64,000 bases of DNA from Myxococcus stipitatus (GCF_021412625.1 NZ_JAKCFI010000006.1:62001-126000); one strand, 5' to 3'. Counted from the stretch's first letter, positions 25,474 to 34,331 are shown. Program-made: numbers and translations. The notes: generated by a model from the sequence alone, not told the origin.

Positions 25474-25907
25474 GTGGCATCCCCCAACGCACGGCCCGCT
25501 CCATGTCGAGCCCCTGCAAGGGGATACCAAGTCGTCCTGACAACCCTCCGAGGCCCCCTCACGGAACCAACCCCGCACAGCCCCCGTCGCCCATCACGGA
25601 AATGACCGCGGAACCTTCAGCACGGAACCACGGCGTGGACACGCATCAGCCACCAGCCCCCTTCCTGAAGTCGTCCGCACCGCGCCAGCACCCGCCCCTT
25701 CTCCGACAGGCACTCGCGGCATCGAGCCCTCTCGAAACTCCGTGACTTGCGCGAGGAGACACGGAGCAAAGCGCCCGTCCCCCCGCTCGCGGCCTGGGCA
25801 CGAGCTCCCCACCCTTCCGAGTGACGCGGCTGCGCGCCGTGGCCCGCATCGTACGGCCCACGGACATGCACCCTCCCCTCGCGCCCACCGCGCCCCTAGC
25901 TTCCTCC
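25474..25907. other. Intergenic region upstream of sitA-like gene and DUF1622 gene
   Basis: 434 bases without a credible gene. It holds the sitA-side promoter motif (25521-25543) and, at 25897-25902, a TAGCTT hexamer only five bases before the DUF1622 start. The rest shows no repeat or structure I recognise. Confidence 0.55.
25521..25543 (-). promoter_or_regulatory. TTGTCA-N11-TATCCC promoter motif before the toxin gene
   Basis: Minus strand TTGTCAG-N7-TGGTATCCCC, 48 bases before the sitA-like ATG. The same arrangement (TTGTCAG-N7-TGGTATCTCC) occurs in both Uma2 leaders at 58911 and 59558. The 11-base spacing equals that of the PafBC/RecA-NDp damage promoter (TTGTCRGTG-N8-TAnnnT) known from mycobacteria. 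Confidence 0.55.
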
Positions 25908-26291
25908 ATGGACTTCCACGCGTGGGTCTCGACGGCGGCCCGACTCATGGAGGGCGCGGGCGTGGCGGTCATGGTGCTGGGCCCCGTCTTCGCCCTCGTG
26001 AAGGTGCTCGGCACAGTCAAGAACGCACGAGCAGGCGAGACCTACCGGCGCTTCCGCCTCGACCTGGGCCGCGCCATCCTGCTCGGCCTCGAGTTCCTCG
26101 TCGCCGCCGACATCATCCGCACCGTGAGCAACGCCCCCACGCTCCAAGGCGTCCTCACGCTCGGCCTCATCGTCCTCATCCGGACCTTCCTCAGCTTCAC
26201 TCTGACAGTGGAGCTGGAAGGTCGCTGGCCGTGGCAGTCCTCGCGCGAGCCGTCGTCACATGCCCGCTCCGACGACGAGCGCTCCGCCTGA
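25908..26291 (+). CDS. DUF1622 membrane protein
   Basis: 127 residues with three membrane spans: GVAVMVLGPVFALVKVL, AILLGLEFLVAADIIRTV and GVLTLGLIVLIRTFLSFTL. The phrases RFRLDLGRAILLGLEFLVAADIIRT and RTFLSFTLTVELEGRWPW are typical of DUF1622. Length matches the family (about 120). ATG 25908 fits the family N-terminus (MDFHAWVSTAARLMEG). It has no Shine-Dalgarno but a TAGCTT hexamer five bases upstream, suggesting a leaderless mRNA. Function is unknown. Confidence 0.85.
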   Translation: MDFHAWVSTAARLMEGAGVAVMVLGPVFALVKVLGTVKNARAGETYRRFRLDLGRAILLGLEFLVAADIIRTVSNAPTLQGVLTLGLIVLIRTFLSFTLTVELEGRWPWQSSREPSSHARSDDERSA

Positions 26292-26349
26292 CGCACCCGA
26301 CGTCCGGGGCTATTCCGCGAGGCACGGGGTTCGCGCTAGGACGCGCGCC

Positions 26350-26622
26350 ATGTCCCTCCGCCCCTCCTCCCTGCTCATCCTGCTCGCCCTGGGCGCCCTC
26401 ACCACCGGCTGCTCCGGCAACAGCGGCACCATCTGCGACAAGCGTCAGGAGTGCTTCAGCTCCGGCCTCGACACCGGCAAGTGCGAGAAGGCCATCGACG
26501 CCTGGGCCGACGAGTCTAGGAACAACGAGGACCGCGTCGCCGAGTGCGCCGACTGCGTGTCCGGCAACAGCTGCTCGCGGGTCATCGAGAAGTGCATCGA
26601 CGACTGCCTCGGCATCCCCTGA
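26350..26622 (+). CDS. Small Cys-rich lipoprotein
   Basis: 90 residues. Lipobox ALTTGC, then about nine further Cys in a compact helical pattern (CDKRQECFSSGLD, CEKAIDAW, CADCVSGNSC, CIDDCLGIP), which suggests a small disulfide-bonded domain. No family is recognised. It lies 58 bases after the DUF1622 gene and ends before a strong hairpin. Confidence 0.8.
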   Translation: MSLRPSSLLILLALGALTTGCSGNSGTICDKRQECFSSGLDTGKCEKAIDAWADESRNNEDRVAECADCVSGNSCSRVIEKCIDDCLGIP

Positions 26623-26639
26623 GGCGGCCCTGATACACG

Positions 26640-26671
26640 CGGGGCCCGCGCATCACCTGCCGCGGGCCCCG
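26640..26671. terminator. Bidirectional terminator hairpin between convergent genes
   Basis: 11-bp perfect stem CGGGGCCCGCG/CGCGGGCCCCG with a ten-base loop. It sits between the stops of the small lipoprotein (plus) and the S9 peptidase (minus). Confidence 0.65.
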
Positions 26672-26687
26672 GTGGACTACACGTGGA

Positions 26688-28721
26688 CTAGCGCGTCCAC
26701 TGGTCCAGCCACGCCAGCACCTCGTCGTGCCACTGGAGGCTGTTCGCCGGACGCAGCACCCAGTGGTTCTCCTCCGGGAAGTACAAGAGCTTGGAGGGGA
26801 TGCCCCGGCGCTGGAGCGCGGTGAACGTGCCCAGGCCCTGCGTCTCCACGACGCGGAAGTCCTGGCCGCCGTGAATCACCATCATCGGCGTCTTCCACTT
26901 GCCCACGTGCTCGATGGGGCTGTGCTTGCGGTAGCCCTCCGGGTTGTCCCACGGCGTGCCGTGGTGCTCCCACTCCGGGAACCACAGCTCCTCGGTGTCG
27001 AAGTAGCCCATGCGCTCGTCGAGGATGCCGTCGTGGTTCACCAGGCACTTGAAGCCGTCCGCCCAGTTGCCGGCGATCCAGTTGATCATGTACCCGCCGT
27101 AGCTCGCGCCCAGCGCGCACTTCTTCTCCTTGGAGATGAACGGGTAGCGCTGCAGCGCGGTGGCCAGGCCCTTCTGCAGGTCCTCCAGCGGCTTGCCGCC
27201 CCAGTCGTCGCGGATGGCGTCCGTGAACGCCTGCCCGTAACCCGTGGAGCCGTGGAAGTCGACCATGACGGCCACGTAGCCCCGGCCCGCGTACACCTGC
27301 GGGTTCCATCGGTAGTGGAAGTGATTGCCGAACGAGCCCTGCGGACCGCCGTGGATGAGGAAGGCCAGCGGGTACTGGCGCTTCGGGTCGAAGTCGACCG
27401 GCTTCACCACGTACGCGCGCACCGTCTCGTTGTTCCAGCCCGGGAACTCGAACTGCTCGAACCCGCCGAAGCGCACGCGCGCCAGCGTGTCCTGGTTCAC
27501 CTGGGTGAGCTGCCGCGCGCCCGTGCCGTCCGCGTTCATCACGAACAGGTCCGCGGGCGAGTCCAGGTCGTCGTGCACGTAGACGATACGGCCCCCGGCG
27601 GCCGGCTGCGGCGAGTCATCCGTGCCGTCCTGGGTGAGCTGGCGCACCGGGCCGCCGGCCACGTCCAGCGCGAACACCGGCTGCTGGCCGATGTGGTTCG
27701 CCGTCGCGTACAGCGTCTTGCCGTCCGCGCTCCACGCGAGGCTGCCCGCGGAGCGGTCCCAGTCCTCGGCGAGCACGCGCTCCTGGCCGCCCGGCCACGC
27801 GCGCACGATGACGCGGTAGCGGTCCGCCTCGTAGCCCGGCCGCGACATGGCCAGGTACGCCAGCGACTTGCCGTCCGGGCTGAACACGGGGCTGGTGTCG
27901 GTGGCGCGGTTCTTCGTGGTCAGCTTGGTGGGCTTCACCTTGCCGTCGATGGGCGCGACGAACAGGTCCAGGTCCGTGGACCAGGACTCGGCGCGGCCCA
28001 CGTCCCGCGCGGTGAAGACGACGCTCTTGCCGTCCGGCGTGAAGGTGTACTCCTCCGGGCCACCGAAGGGCTTCGACGGGCCGTCCGCGTCCATGCCCTT
28101 CATCACGTCCACGGGCGTGCCGCCGGCCACGGGGACGACGAAGATGTGCGAGCGACGGCCGTCCTTCCACGTGTCCCAGTGGCGCGCGAAGAGCTTGTCG
28201 TAGGTGCGGCCGGTGGCCTTGCGCTTGGAGCGGTCCGCCTCGCGCTGGGTGTTGCAGTCCAGCGTGGCGCAGTCGGGGAACACCTCCATCGACACGGCCA
28301 GCTGGGTGCCGTCGCGCGACAAGCGGAAGGTGCCCACGTCCAGGGGGAGCTTCGTCACCTGGAGCGGCTCGCCGCCGTCGACGGGCAGGCGCCACACCTG
28401 GGAGGAGCCGCCGCGCGAGGACAGGAAGAAGACGCTCTTGCCGTCCGGCGCCCACACGGGGTCCGAGTCCGAGTCCGGGTGCGAGGTGAGCTGGCGAGGG
28501 GCGGCCTCGGCGTCGAGCGACACGAGCCACAAGTCATTGCGGCCCCGGTTGGCTTCCAGGTCCGTGGTCCGCAGCACGTAGGCAACCTGCTTGCCGTCGG
28601 GGGAGACGCGCGGGTTGCTCAGCCGACGCATCGAGACCATGTCCTGGTGATTGAACGGCTGGGTCCGGGCGGGCGCCGGGGCGGCGCCGAGGGCCAGGGC
28701 CGCGACTAGCGACAGCGGCAA
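26688..28721 (-). CDS. Secreted S9-family serine peptidase (acylaminoacyl/dipeptidyl peptidase type)
   Basis: 677 residues. Signal peptide PLSLVAALALGAAPAPA. The N-terminal beta-propeller is built from WD40-like TolB repeats (NPRVSPDGKQVAYVLR, DPVWAPDGKSVFFLSSRGG, PVFSPDGKSLAYLA). The C-terminal alpha/beta hydrolase contains the nucleophile GASYGGYM (Ser at about 541), the acid in IHGGQDFRV and the His in PEENHWV, so the triad is complete. The start is assigned to TTG 28721 because AGGAGG lies five bases upstream and the signal peptide begins there; no ATG fits. Such enzymes cut oligopeptides, fitting predatory nutrition. Confidence 0.9.
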   Translation of the reverse strand: MPLSLVAALALGAAPAPARTQPFNHQDMVSMRRLSNPRVSPDGKQVAYVLRTTDLEANRGRNDLWLVSLDAEAAPRQLTSHPDSDSDPVWAPDGKSVFFLSSRGGSSQVWRLPVDGGEPLQVTKLPLDVGTFRLSRDGTQLAVSMEVFPDCATLDCNTQREADRSKRKATGRTYDKLFARHWDTWKDGRRSHIFVVPVAGGTPVDVMKGMDADGPSKPFGGPEEYTFTPDGKSVVFTARDVGRAESWSTDLDLFVAPIDGKVKPTKLTTKNRATDTSPVFSPDGKSLAYLAMSRPGYEADRYRVIVRAWPGGQERVLAEDWDRSAGSLAWSADGKTLYATANHIGQQPVFALDVAGGPVRQLTQDGTDDSPQPAAGGRIVYVHDDLDSPADLFVMNADGTGARQLTQVNQDTLARVRFGGFEQFEFPGWNNETVRAYVVKPVDFDPKRQYPLAFLIHGGPQGSFGNHFHYRWNPQVYAGRGYVAVMVDFHGSTGYGQAFTDAIRDDWGGKPLEDLQKGLATALQRYPFISKEKKCALGASYGGYMINWIAGNWADGFKCLVNHDGILDERMGYFDTEELWFPEWEHHGTPWDNPEGYRKHSPIEHVGKWKTPMMVIHGGQDFRVVETQGLGTFTALQRRGIPSKLLYFPEENHWVLRPANSLQWHDEVLAWLDQWTR

Positions 28722-28944
28722 GGTGTCCTCCTGGGTGGGGCCGCGCGCCTCCCTCCAGGTCGGTGCGCGGACGTGGCTTTGCGGGGTGGACGGTGCCCGC
28801 TCCTCGGGGCGCTGTCCACCTCGGGGCGCCGGAACAGGCGGACGGGCCCCGTATGCCCGGCCCCGTGTGATTCGCGCACAGAGGGGGCGCCCCGGACGGG
28901 CGGAAAGCATGACGTGGCGCGGCGCCCCGGTTAGTCACAGCCCC

Positions 28945-29556
28945 ATGAGCGAGCCCATCACCGTCCGCGTCTGGTCCGATTTCGTCTGTCCCTGGTGCTA
29001 CGTCGGCCTCCAGGAGGTCAAGAAGCTCCAGCGCGACTTCGACATCCAGGTGGACTGGCGCCCCTTCTTCCTGCGCCCGGAGACGCCCCCGGAGGGCCTG
29101 CCCCTGCCAGCCCACATCCGCGAGAAGATGAAGGACCCGAACAACCCCCTCAAGCAGCGCGCGGCTGCGGCGGGCCTGACCATGGTGGACCGAGACGTGA
29201 TTCCCTCCACCCGGCGCGCCCACCAGGCGACCGAGTACGCGCGAACCCAGGGCAAGCTGGAGCCCTTCCACGCCGCCCTCCTGCGCCGCTACTGGAGCGA
29301 GGGCCAGGACCTCTGGCAGTGGGAGACGCTCCGGGGAGCCGCCGAGGAGGTGGGCCTGGACGCGGACGCGCTCCAGCGCGCCGTCGAGGGGGGCCAGTTC
29401 GAGAAGGTGGTGGAGGACCTGGTGAACGAGGCCCGCGCCATGGGCGTCAACGCCGTGCCCACCTTCGTGCTCGGCGACCGCTACGGCATCCAGGGCGCGC
29501 AGGACTACGCCGTGTTCAAGCAGGCGATGGAGCGGCTGGGCGCGAAGCCCCGCTGA
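28945..29556 (+). CDS. DsbA-family oxidoreductase, FrnE-type
   Basis: 203 residues, cytoplasmic (no signal). The thioredoxin-fold motif VWSDFVCPWCYVG gives CPWC at 15-18, and the cis-Pro loop is NAVPTFVLG. The helical insert includes ATEYARTQGKLEPFHAALLRRYW, characteristic of the 2-hydroxychromene-isomerase/FrnE branch. Known: FrnE proteins act as disulfide oxidoreductases or isomerases in redox stress. The gene converges with the FliB-like gene, with four bases between their stops. Confidence 0.9.
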   Translation: MSEPITVRVWSDFVCPWCYVGLQEVKKLQRDFDIQVDWRPFFLRPETPPEGLPLPAHIREKMKDPNNPLKQRAAAAGLTMVDRDVIPSTRRAHQATEYARTQGKLEPFHAALLRRYWSEGQDLWQWETLRGAAEEVGLDADALQRAVEGGQFEKVVEDLVNEARAMGVNAVPTFVLGDRYGIQGAQDYAVFKQAMERLGAKPR

Positions 29557-29560
29557 CGCG

Positions 29561-30850
29561 CTACAGCCCGGTCAGCAGCACGAGCAGCCGCCACGGCGTC
29601 TCGGGGCCGCCGTCGCCCATCAACCCCCGGGCGAGCGCGTGCAGCTCCGGGGCCTGCTCCAGGTGCTTGGCCCCCAACTGGAAGCACTCCACCGCCGCCG
29701 CGTCCAGCCGGGCGCGGGCGTCGGGCGACGCCAGGAGGTCCTCGCGCTCGCACAGCGCCACGACCTCCGGGTGCCCCAGCAGCAGCCAGCGCGCCACGGC
29801 CGCGCGCAGCGCCAGCTTGAACACGTAGTCCATCACCGAGGGCGCGTCGGTGAACGGGTGGCGCAGCCAGTGGTTCACCGCGTGGTGGCGCGCGTACTGC
29901 TCCAGGCGCTCGCCCAGCGCCGGCTCCAGCCGCTCCCGTCGCGCCACATAGTGGGTCCACCGGGCGTCGGGCGCGGCCTCCGCGCCACCGTACGACGCGC
30001 GCACCGCCTCCGCCAGCGCGAGGAAGCGCGGGGAGCGGACGGCGCCCAGGCGCGCGTCGAGCGCCGCGGCGCAGATGCCCGCCCACGGTCCGCCGGGCAG
30101 GGACACGGAGCGGAAGCCCGTGCCCAGCGCGGCCAACACCTCGGGCACGTCGAACGGGAGGAGCACCTCGTCGAGCCGAGCCTCCGCGCCCTCGCGCGCC
30201 TCGCCCCGGAAGGACTCGGTGCCTCGGAAGTAGAAGCCCTCCAGCCGCTGCGCCAGCTGCCCCAGCATGAACAGCCGCGCGCCGAAGGGGTGCTCGCGGC
30301 GCTGGAGGATGCGCAGCGCCAGCCCCCGCACCCGCTCCGCGTGCCGCGTCCAGCCCTCCTCCGCGTCCGCGCCGCCCAGCTCCCGCGCCAGCTCCGGCCG
30401 CACCGCGAGCTCCGGCGCGACGGCGTCCAGCGCCAGCGCGTCCTCGGAGAGCAGGCACAGGCGCACCACCTCCGGACAGCCGAAGGAGCCCGCGACCTCG
30501 AGCCGGGACTCCCGGCGCGTCACGGCGCGAGGGAACAGGGCGCACGCGTCCGGCAGCACCGCCTCGCCGTGCTGGTGGTGCAGCGAGCACAGGCGCCGGG
30601 GGTCGAGGAACGCGCAGTGCCCGTCGTCCCCCTTCGCGACGTACGCCACGTCGTCGTCGGAGGCCGAGTCGGGGTTGGGCAGCACGAGCGCCTCCACGCG
30701 CGCCGCGTCCGGGCCCCGCGCGACGGTGTCGCGCAGCAGGCGCCAGCGCGTCCGGCTCACCGGGACGACGAGCCCGGCGCAGCAGGTGTCCTCGCAGTCC
30801 GCCGCGAGGCACCGGAAGCGCGTCATGTAACGAGGCGCGGTGGCGGTCAT
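29561..30850 (-). CDS. FliB-like lysine-N-methylase family protein
   Basis: 429 residues. The N-terminal Cys cluster RCLAADCEDTCCAG, followed by CAFLDPRRLCSLHHQHGE and LPDACALFPR, is the hallmark of the flagellin lysine-N-methylase (FliB) family. The C-terminal part is helical and carries FYFRGTESFRGEA. Known: FliB methylates flagellin lysines in enterobacteria using a Cys-bound metal centre. Myxobacteria of this type lack flagella, so the target must differ. It is the third gene of an operon with a PilZ-Hsp70 protein and a C4 zinc-finger protein (13-base gap). GGGAGG precedes the ATG. Confidence 0.85.
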   Translation of the reverse strand: MTATAPRYMTRFRCLAADCEDTCCAGLVVPVSRTRWRLLRDTVARGPDAARVEALVLPNPDSASDDDVAYVAKGDDGHCAFLDPRRLCSLHHQHGEAVLPDACALFPRAVTRRESRLEVAGSFGCPEVVRLCLLSEDALALDAVAPELAVRPELARELGGADAEEGWTRHAERVRGLALRILQRREHPFGARLFMLGQLAQRLEGFYFRGTESFRGEAREGAEARLDEVLLPFDVPEVLAALGTGFRSVSLPGGPWAGICAAALDARLGAVRSPRFLALAEAVRASYGGAEAAPDARWTHYVARRERLEPALGERLEQYARHHAVNHWLRHPFTDAPSVMDYVFKLALRAAVARWLLLGHPEVVALCEREDLLASPDARARLDAAAVECFQLGAKHLEQAPELHALARGLMGDGGPETPWRLLVLLTGL

Positions 30851-30863
30851 GGCCCTCCCGGGC

Positions 30864-31073
30864 TCAGGCGTCGGACCCGCCGTGCAGCGGGTCCTCGCCC
30901 AGGTCCTCGTCGCTCCAATCCTCGTCGAACGCCTCGCGGTCCAGCTGGGCGAAGAGGCGCACCACGCAGCCGCCGCAGATGGCGGCCCCCTCCGCGCCGG
31001 GCAGCAGCCGACCCGCGTCGTGCTCGAAGACGCCGCAGAACGAGCACCGACGCTGGACGGAGGACGCGCCCAT
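30864..31073 (-). CDS. Small ClpX-type C4 zinc-finger protein
   Basis: 69 residues. RRCSFCGVFEHDAGRLLPGAEGA then ICGGCVVRLF reproduces the ClpX N-terminal zinc-binding domain (CxxC-x~20-CxxC), followed by an acidic tail (DEDWSDEDLGEDPL). There is no ATPase, so it is a stand-alone adaptor-like domain. The ATG directly follows the stop of the PilZ-Hsp70 gene. Known: the ClpX zinc domain dimerises and recognises substrates and adaptors. Here it may link the Hsp70-like protein to clients; this is inference. Confidence 0.82.
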   Translation of the reverse strand: MGASSVQRRCSFCGVFEHDAGRLLPGAEGAAICGGCVVRLFAQLDREAFDEDWSDEDLGEDPLHGGSDA

Positions 31074-34000
31074 CTACTTGCGCCCCAGCGCCTTCTTGAC
31101 GAAGCCCCAGAAGCCGCCCGCGCGCTCCTTCAGGTCCGCGCCGCGTCGCTCCTCGGCGGCCTTCACGGACTCCTTGCTCACCTGGAGCTGCTTCTGGAGC
31201 TCCTCCGGCGAGTAGCGCGTGGCCAGCGTGGCCTTCACCTCCTTGCGCGTCGAGTACTCGCGCGCCTCGACATGCAGCACGCATTCCGAGTCGAGCTTGA
31301 GGGTGACGGCCACGCGCACCGAGCCCTTGGGCCCCTTGGGCAGGCCCTCGATGCGCACCGTGCCCAGGTACTCGTTGGCGGAGATGTGGCTGTCCTCGCC
31401 CTGGAAGATGGACAGCTCGAGGAACTCCTCGTTGTCCTTGTTGGTGCTCAGGGCGAAGGAGCGCTGGGCGGGCAGCGGGCTGTTGCGCTCGATGACGCGC
31501 TTGAAGGCGCCGCCGGGCATGGCGAGGCCCACCGTCATGGGCAGCACGTCGATGAGCACCACGCTGCTCACCTTGTCCACCGAGCCCGAGTAGAGCGCCG
31601 CGCCCAGGGCCACCGCCTCGTCCGCGTTGACGCTGGCCTGCGGGCCCTTGCCGAACAGGCCCTTGAGCTTGTCGCGCACCAGCGGCATGCGGCTCATGCC
31701 GCCCACGAGGATGATGTCGTCCACCTCGCTCGCCTTGAGCTTGGCGTCCAGGAGCACGTCGCGCACCACGTCCACGGTGCGGCTGAGCAGCGGGTCGCAG
31801 ATCTTCTCCAGCTCCTGCCGCGTCATCACCACGCGCAGGTCGCGCGGTCGGCCCGCGTCGTCCATCATCAACATGGGGATGTGGACCTCGAAGCTGGCGC
31901 GCTCGGACAGCGCCATCTTCGCGCGCTCGGCCGCGTCGCTCACGCGCGACAGGGCGATGCCGTCACCGGTGAAGGCGATGCCCTCCTTCTCCTGGAAGCG
32001 CGCCAGGAGGAAGTCGACGATGAGGTTGTCGAAGTCGATACCGCCCAGGAAGATGTCACCGCCGGTGCCGAGCACCTCGAAGACGTTCTTCTCGATTTTG
32101 AGGATGGTGGCGTCGAAGGTACCGCCGCCCAGGTCGTAGACGAGGACCTTCTTGTTCAGCTCGCGGTTGAGGCCGTAGGCGAGCGCGGCGGAGGTGGGCT
32201 CGTTGAGGATGCGCTCCACCTTGAGGCCCGCGAGGATGCCGGACTTGCGCACCGCCTCGCGCTGTGGCTCGGAGTAGTACGCGGGCACCGTCACCACCGC
32301 GCGCTCCACCTTCTGGTTGAGGTGGGCCTCCGCCATCTCCTTGCACTCGCGGAGGATGATGGCCTGCACCTCCTCCAGCGACAGCACGGTGTCGCCCAGT
32401 CGCACGGCGGCGCGGCCGGCGACGTCGGGGACGATGTCGTAGTGGAAGCGCTCGCGGACCTGGTTCACCACGGCGCTGTCGTAGGGACGGCCGACGAGCC
32501 GCTTGGCGCCGTAGATGGTGTGCTGCGGGCGCAGCACCAGCTGGCTCTTGGCGCGGTGGCTGACGAGCAGCTTGGCCTGCGCGTTGAGCGAGATGATGGA
32601 GGGGATGGTGTTGTAGCCCTCGCGCGAGCGCAGCACCATGGGCCGCCCGTTGGAGAGCAGCGCCACGCACGAGTTGGTCGTCCCCAGGTCGATGCCGATG
32701 ACGGGGCCGGTGCCGGTGATTTGCGGCGGAGGCGGCAGGAACACCGTCTTGGGCAGGCCCCGCTCGTCGAGCCCGGGCGCCGCCATGGGCGTCGCCGGCT
32801 TCGCGGCGGGGGACAGCAGCGTCGGCGTCCCCACGGGCTCGGGGGCCTTGGGGGCCTCGCGACGCACGTTGGGCAGCGTCGCGGCGGGCGGAGGCGGAGG
32901 AGGCGCCACGGCCGCGGGCGGCGGAGGGGGCGGACGGAACGCGGGCGGCGACGCGACGGGCGCGGGCGTCGGCGGGGGAGGAGGACGGGGCGCGGCGGGC
33001 TTCGCCACGCCGGGCGTGGCGCTCGCCTCCATCACCTCGAAGTCGAACTCGAAGGCCTCGTCGGAGATGCGGGAGCCGGCGCCGGGCGCGGGCGGAGGCG
33101 TCGTCCTGACCGGCGGCGGCGCGGCGGGAGGCAGCTCCTCCACGGCGTCGCTGAAGTCGAGCTCGAACTCCAGGCTCCCGCTCCGGGGCTTCGCGGCGGT
33201 GGCCGCGGGCGGAGGCGGAGGAGGCGGCGCGACGGGGCGCGGCGGCGGCGCGGCGGGCGCCTCCTCCACGGCCTCCGACAGGTCGAGGTCGAACTCCAGC
33301 GGCCCCCCACCGGACGGCGGAGGCGCTGGCGGCGCGGCGGGGCGCTTCGGCGGCGGCGGCGCGGCGGGCGCCTCCTCCACGGCCTCGGACAGGTCGAGGT
33401 CGAACTCCAGCGGACCGCTCGCGCGGGGCGCGGGGCCGGGCTTCGCGGGCGGCGAGGACTCGACGGCCTCCGACAGGTCGAGGTCGAACTCCAGCGGACC
33501 GCTGGCGCGCGACGCACCGGGCGACGTGGACGACTCCACCTCGAAGGTGAGGCCCACCTCGATGGGCGCCTCGTCGAGCGCCTCGCCCAGGGCCACGGGC
33601 GCGTCGGAGGACGGGGCGTCGAACTCGAAGTCGAGCCCGGGCAACGGCTCGTCCGCGTCGCCGGAGACGATGGGCGGAGGCGTGCTCGCGATGAGCTCGT
33701 CGAGCGGGATGTCCACGTCGCCGCTGGCCACCGGCGGCGGGGGCGAGAAGTCGAACGGCTCGTCCGGCGCGGGCGACGGGGCCTCGATGTCGTCGAAGAG
33801 CGAGTCGAGCGCGGCCCCACCCGCGCTGGCCAGGGGCTTCGCGGCGGGGACCGCCCGGGCCACGGCCGGAGCCACGGCGGGCCGGGACGGCACGGGCGCG
33901 ATGGCGGGCGCGATGGACGGCGCCAGCGGGGCGACAGCCGGCGCGATGGACGGCGCCAGCGGGGCGACGGCCGGCGCGATGCCGATGCCGTCCCCTCCCG

Positions 34001-34331
34001 ACTTGCCCAGCAGCATCATGTCCACGAGCGAGCGGCTCGCGGCGTCGAGTTCCTGGAACTGCAGGCCCATGCCCGGCGGGCCCGAGGGGTCTCCCACGTC
34101 GCGGACCCAACGCACCTCGGCGGTGCCACGCAGCACGCGGACACCGCCGGCGATCTGCACCTCGAACTTGACGGGGGTCCCCACGGGCTGTGGGGTGCGC
34201 GAACGGATGAACATCCCGCCCGGGCTCAGGTTGGTGGCGAACTCCTCCGCGAAGCTCCCCACGCTCTCATGCTTGAGCTTCACCAACAGACCTACCGCCT
34301 TCCGGTCCGTGGTGCGCCTGCCTTGATCCAT
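31074..34331 (-). CDS. PilZ domain - repetitive linker - Hsp70 (DnaK-like) fusion protein
   Basis: 1085 residues. N-terminal PilZ-type domain (1-105): RTTDR gives RxxxR and NLSPGG gives NxSxxG, both c-di-GMP-binding signatures. A 430-residue Pro/Ala/Asp linker holds four copies of a LEFDLDLSEAVE-like motif. Hsp70 part from about 538: phosphate-1 GIDLGTTNSCVALL, phosphate-2 VYDLGGGTFDATIL, adenosine motif LVGGMSRMPLV. A substrate-binding beta domain (DVLPMTVGLAMPGG onward) and a short lid complete it. DnaK itself lacks N-terminal additions. Inferred: a chaperone-like ATPase controlled by c-di-GMP, cytoplasmic. It leads the operon 34331 to 29561. Confidence 0.92.
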   Translation of the reverse strand: MDQGRRTTDRKAVGLLVKLKHESVGSFAEEFATNLSPGGMFIRSRTPQPVGTPVKFEVQIAGGVRVLRGTAEVRWVRDVGDPSGPPGMGLQFQELDAASRSLVDMMLLGKSGGDGIGIAPAVAPLAPSIAPAVAPLAPSIAPAIAPVPSRPAVAPAVARAVPAAKPLASAGGAALDSLFDDIEAPSPAPDEPFDFSPPPPVASGDVDIPLDELIASTPPPIVSGDADEPLPGLDFEFDAPSSDAPVALGEALDEAPIEVGLTFEVESSTSPGASRASGPLEFDLDLSEAVESSPPAKPGPAPRASGPLEFDLDLSEAVEEAPAAPPPPKRPAAPPAPPPSGGGPLEFDLDLSEAVEEAPAAPPPRPVAPPPPPPPAATAAKPRSGSLEFELDFSDAVEELPPAAPPPVRTTPPPAPGAGSRISDEAFEFDFEVMEASATPGVAKPAAPRPPPPPTPAPVASPPAFRPPPPPPAAVAPPPPPPAATLPNVRREAPKAPEPVGTPTLLSPAAKPATPMAAPGLDERGLPKTVFLPPPPQITGTGPVIGIDLGTTNSCVALLSNGRPMVLRSREGYNTIPSIISLNAQAKLLVSHRAKSQLVLRPQHTIYGAKRLVGRPYDSAVVNQVRERFHYDIVPDVAGRAAVRLGDTVLSLEEVQAIILRECKEMAEAHLNQKVERAVVTVPAYYSEPQREAVRKSGILAGLKVERILNEPTSAALAYGLNRELNKKVLVYDLGGGTFDATILKIEKNVFEVLGTGGDIFLGGIDFDNLIVDFLLARFQEKEGIAFTGDGIALSRVSDAAERAKMALSERASFEVHIPMLMMDDAGRPRDLRVVMTRQELEKICDPLLSRTVDVVRDVLLDAKLKASEVDDIILVGGMSRMPLVRDKLKGLFGKGPQASVNADEAVALGAALYSGSVDKVSSVVLIDVLPMTVGLAMPGGAFKRVIERNSPLPAQRSFALSTNKDNEEFLELSIFQGEDSHISANEYLGTVRIEGLPKGPKGSVRVAVTLKLDSECVLHVEAREYSTRKEVKATLATRYSPEELQKQLQVSKESVKAAEERRGADLKERAGGFWGFVKKALGRK
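33120..33512 (-). repeat. Four coding repeats of the LEFDLDLSEAVE motif in the PilZ-Hsp70 linker
   Basis: Three identical GPLEFDLDLSEAVE copies and one variant SLEFELDFSDAVEE are separated by Pro/Ala-rich spacers of 18-30 residues. DNA is nearly identical over the core (CTCGAGGTCGAACTCCAG on the plus strand recurs). The regular acidic-hydrophobic pattern suggests a short linear motif binding a partner or the chaperone's own cleft. Confidence 0.85.
33907..33972 (-). repeat. Two tandem 33-bp repeats in the PilZ-Hsp70 linker
   Basis: Two adjacent 33-base units differing at one base encode the 11-residue VAPLAPSIAPA twice. It is a slippage-prone in-frame repeat immediately after the PilZ domain. 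Confidence 0.85.

Noticed and set aside
25515..25529. Sigma54-type promoter (TGGTAT ... TTGCA) before the sitA-like gene
   Set aside because: The GG to GC spacing is nine instead of ten, and the Uma2 leaders share the TGGTATC part but not TTGCA.
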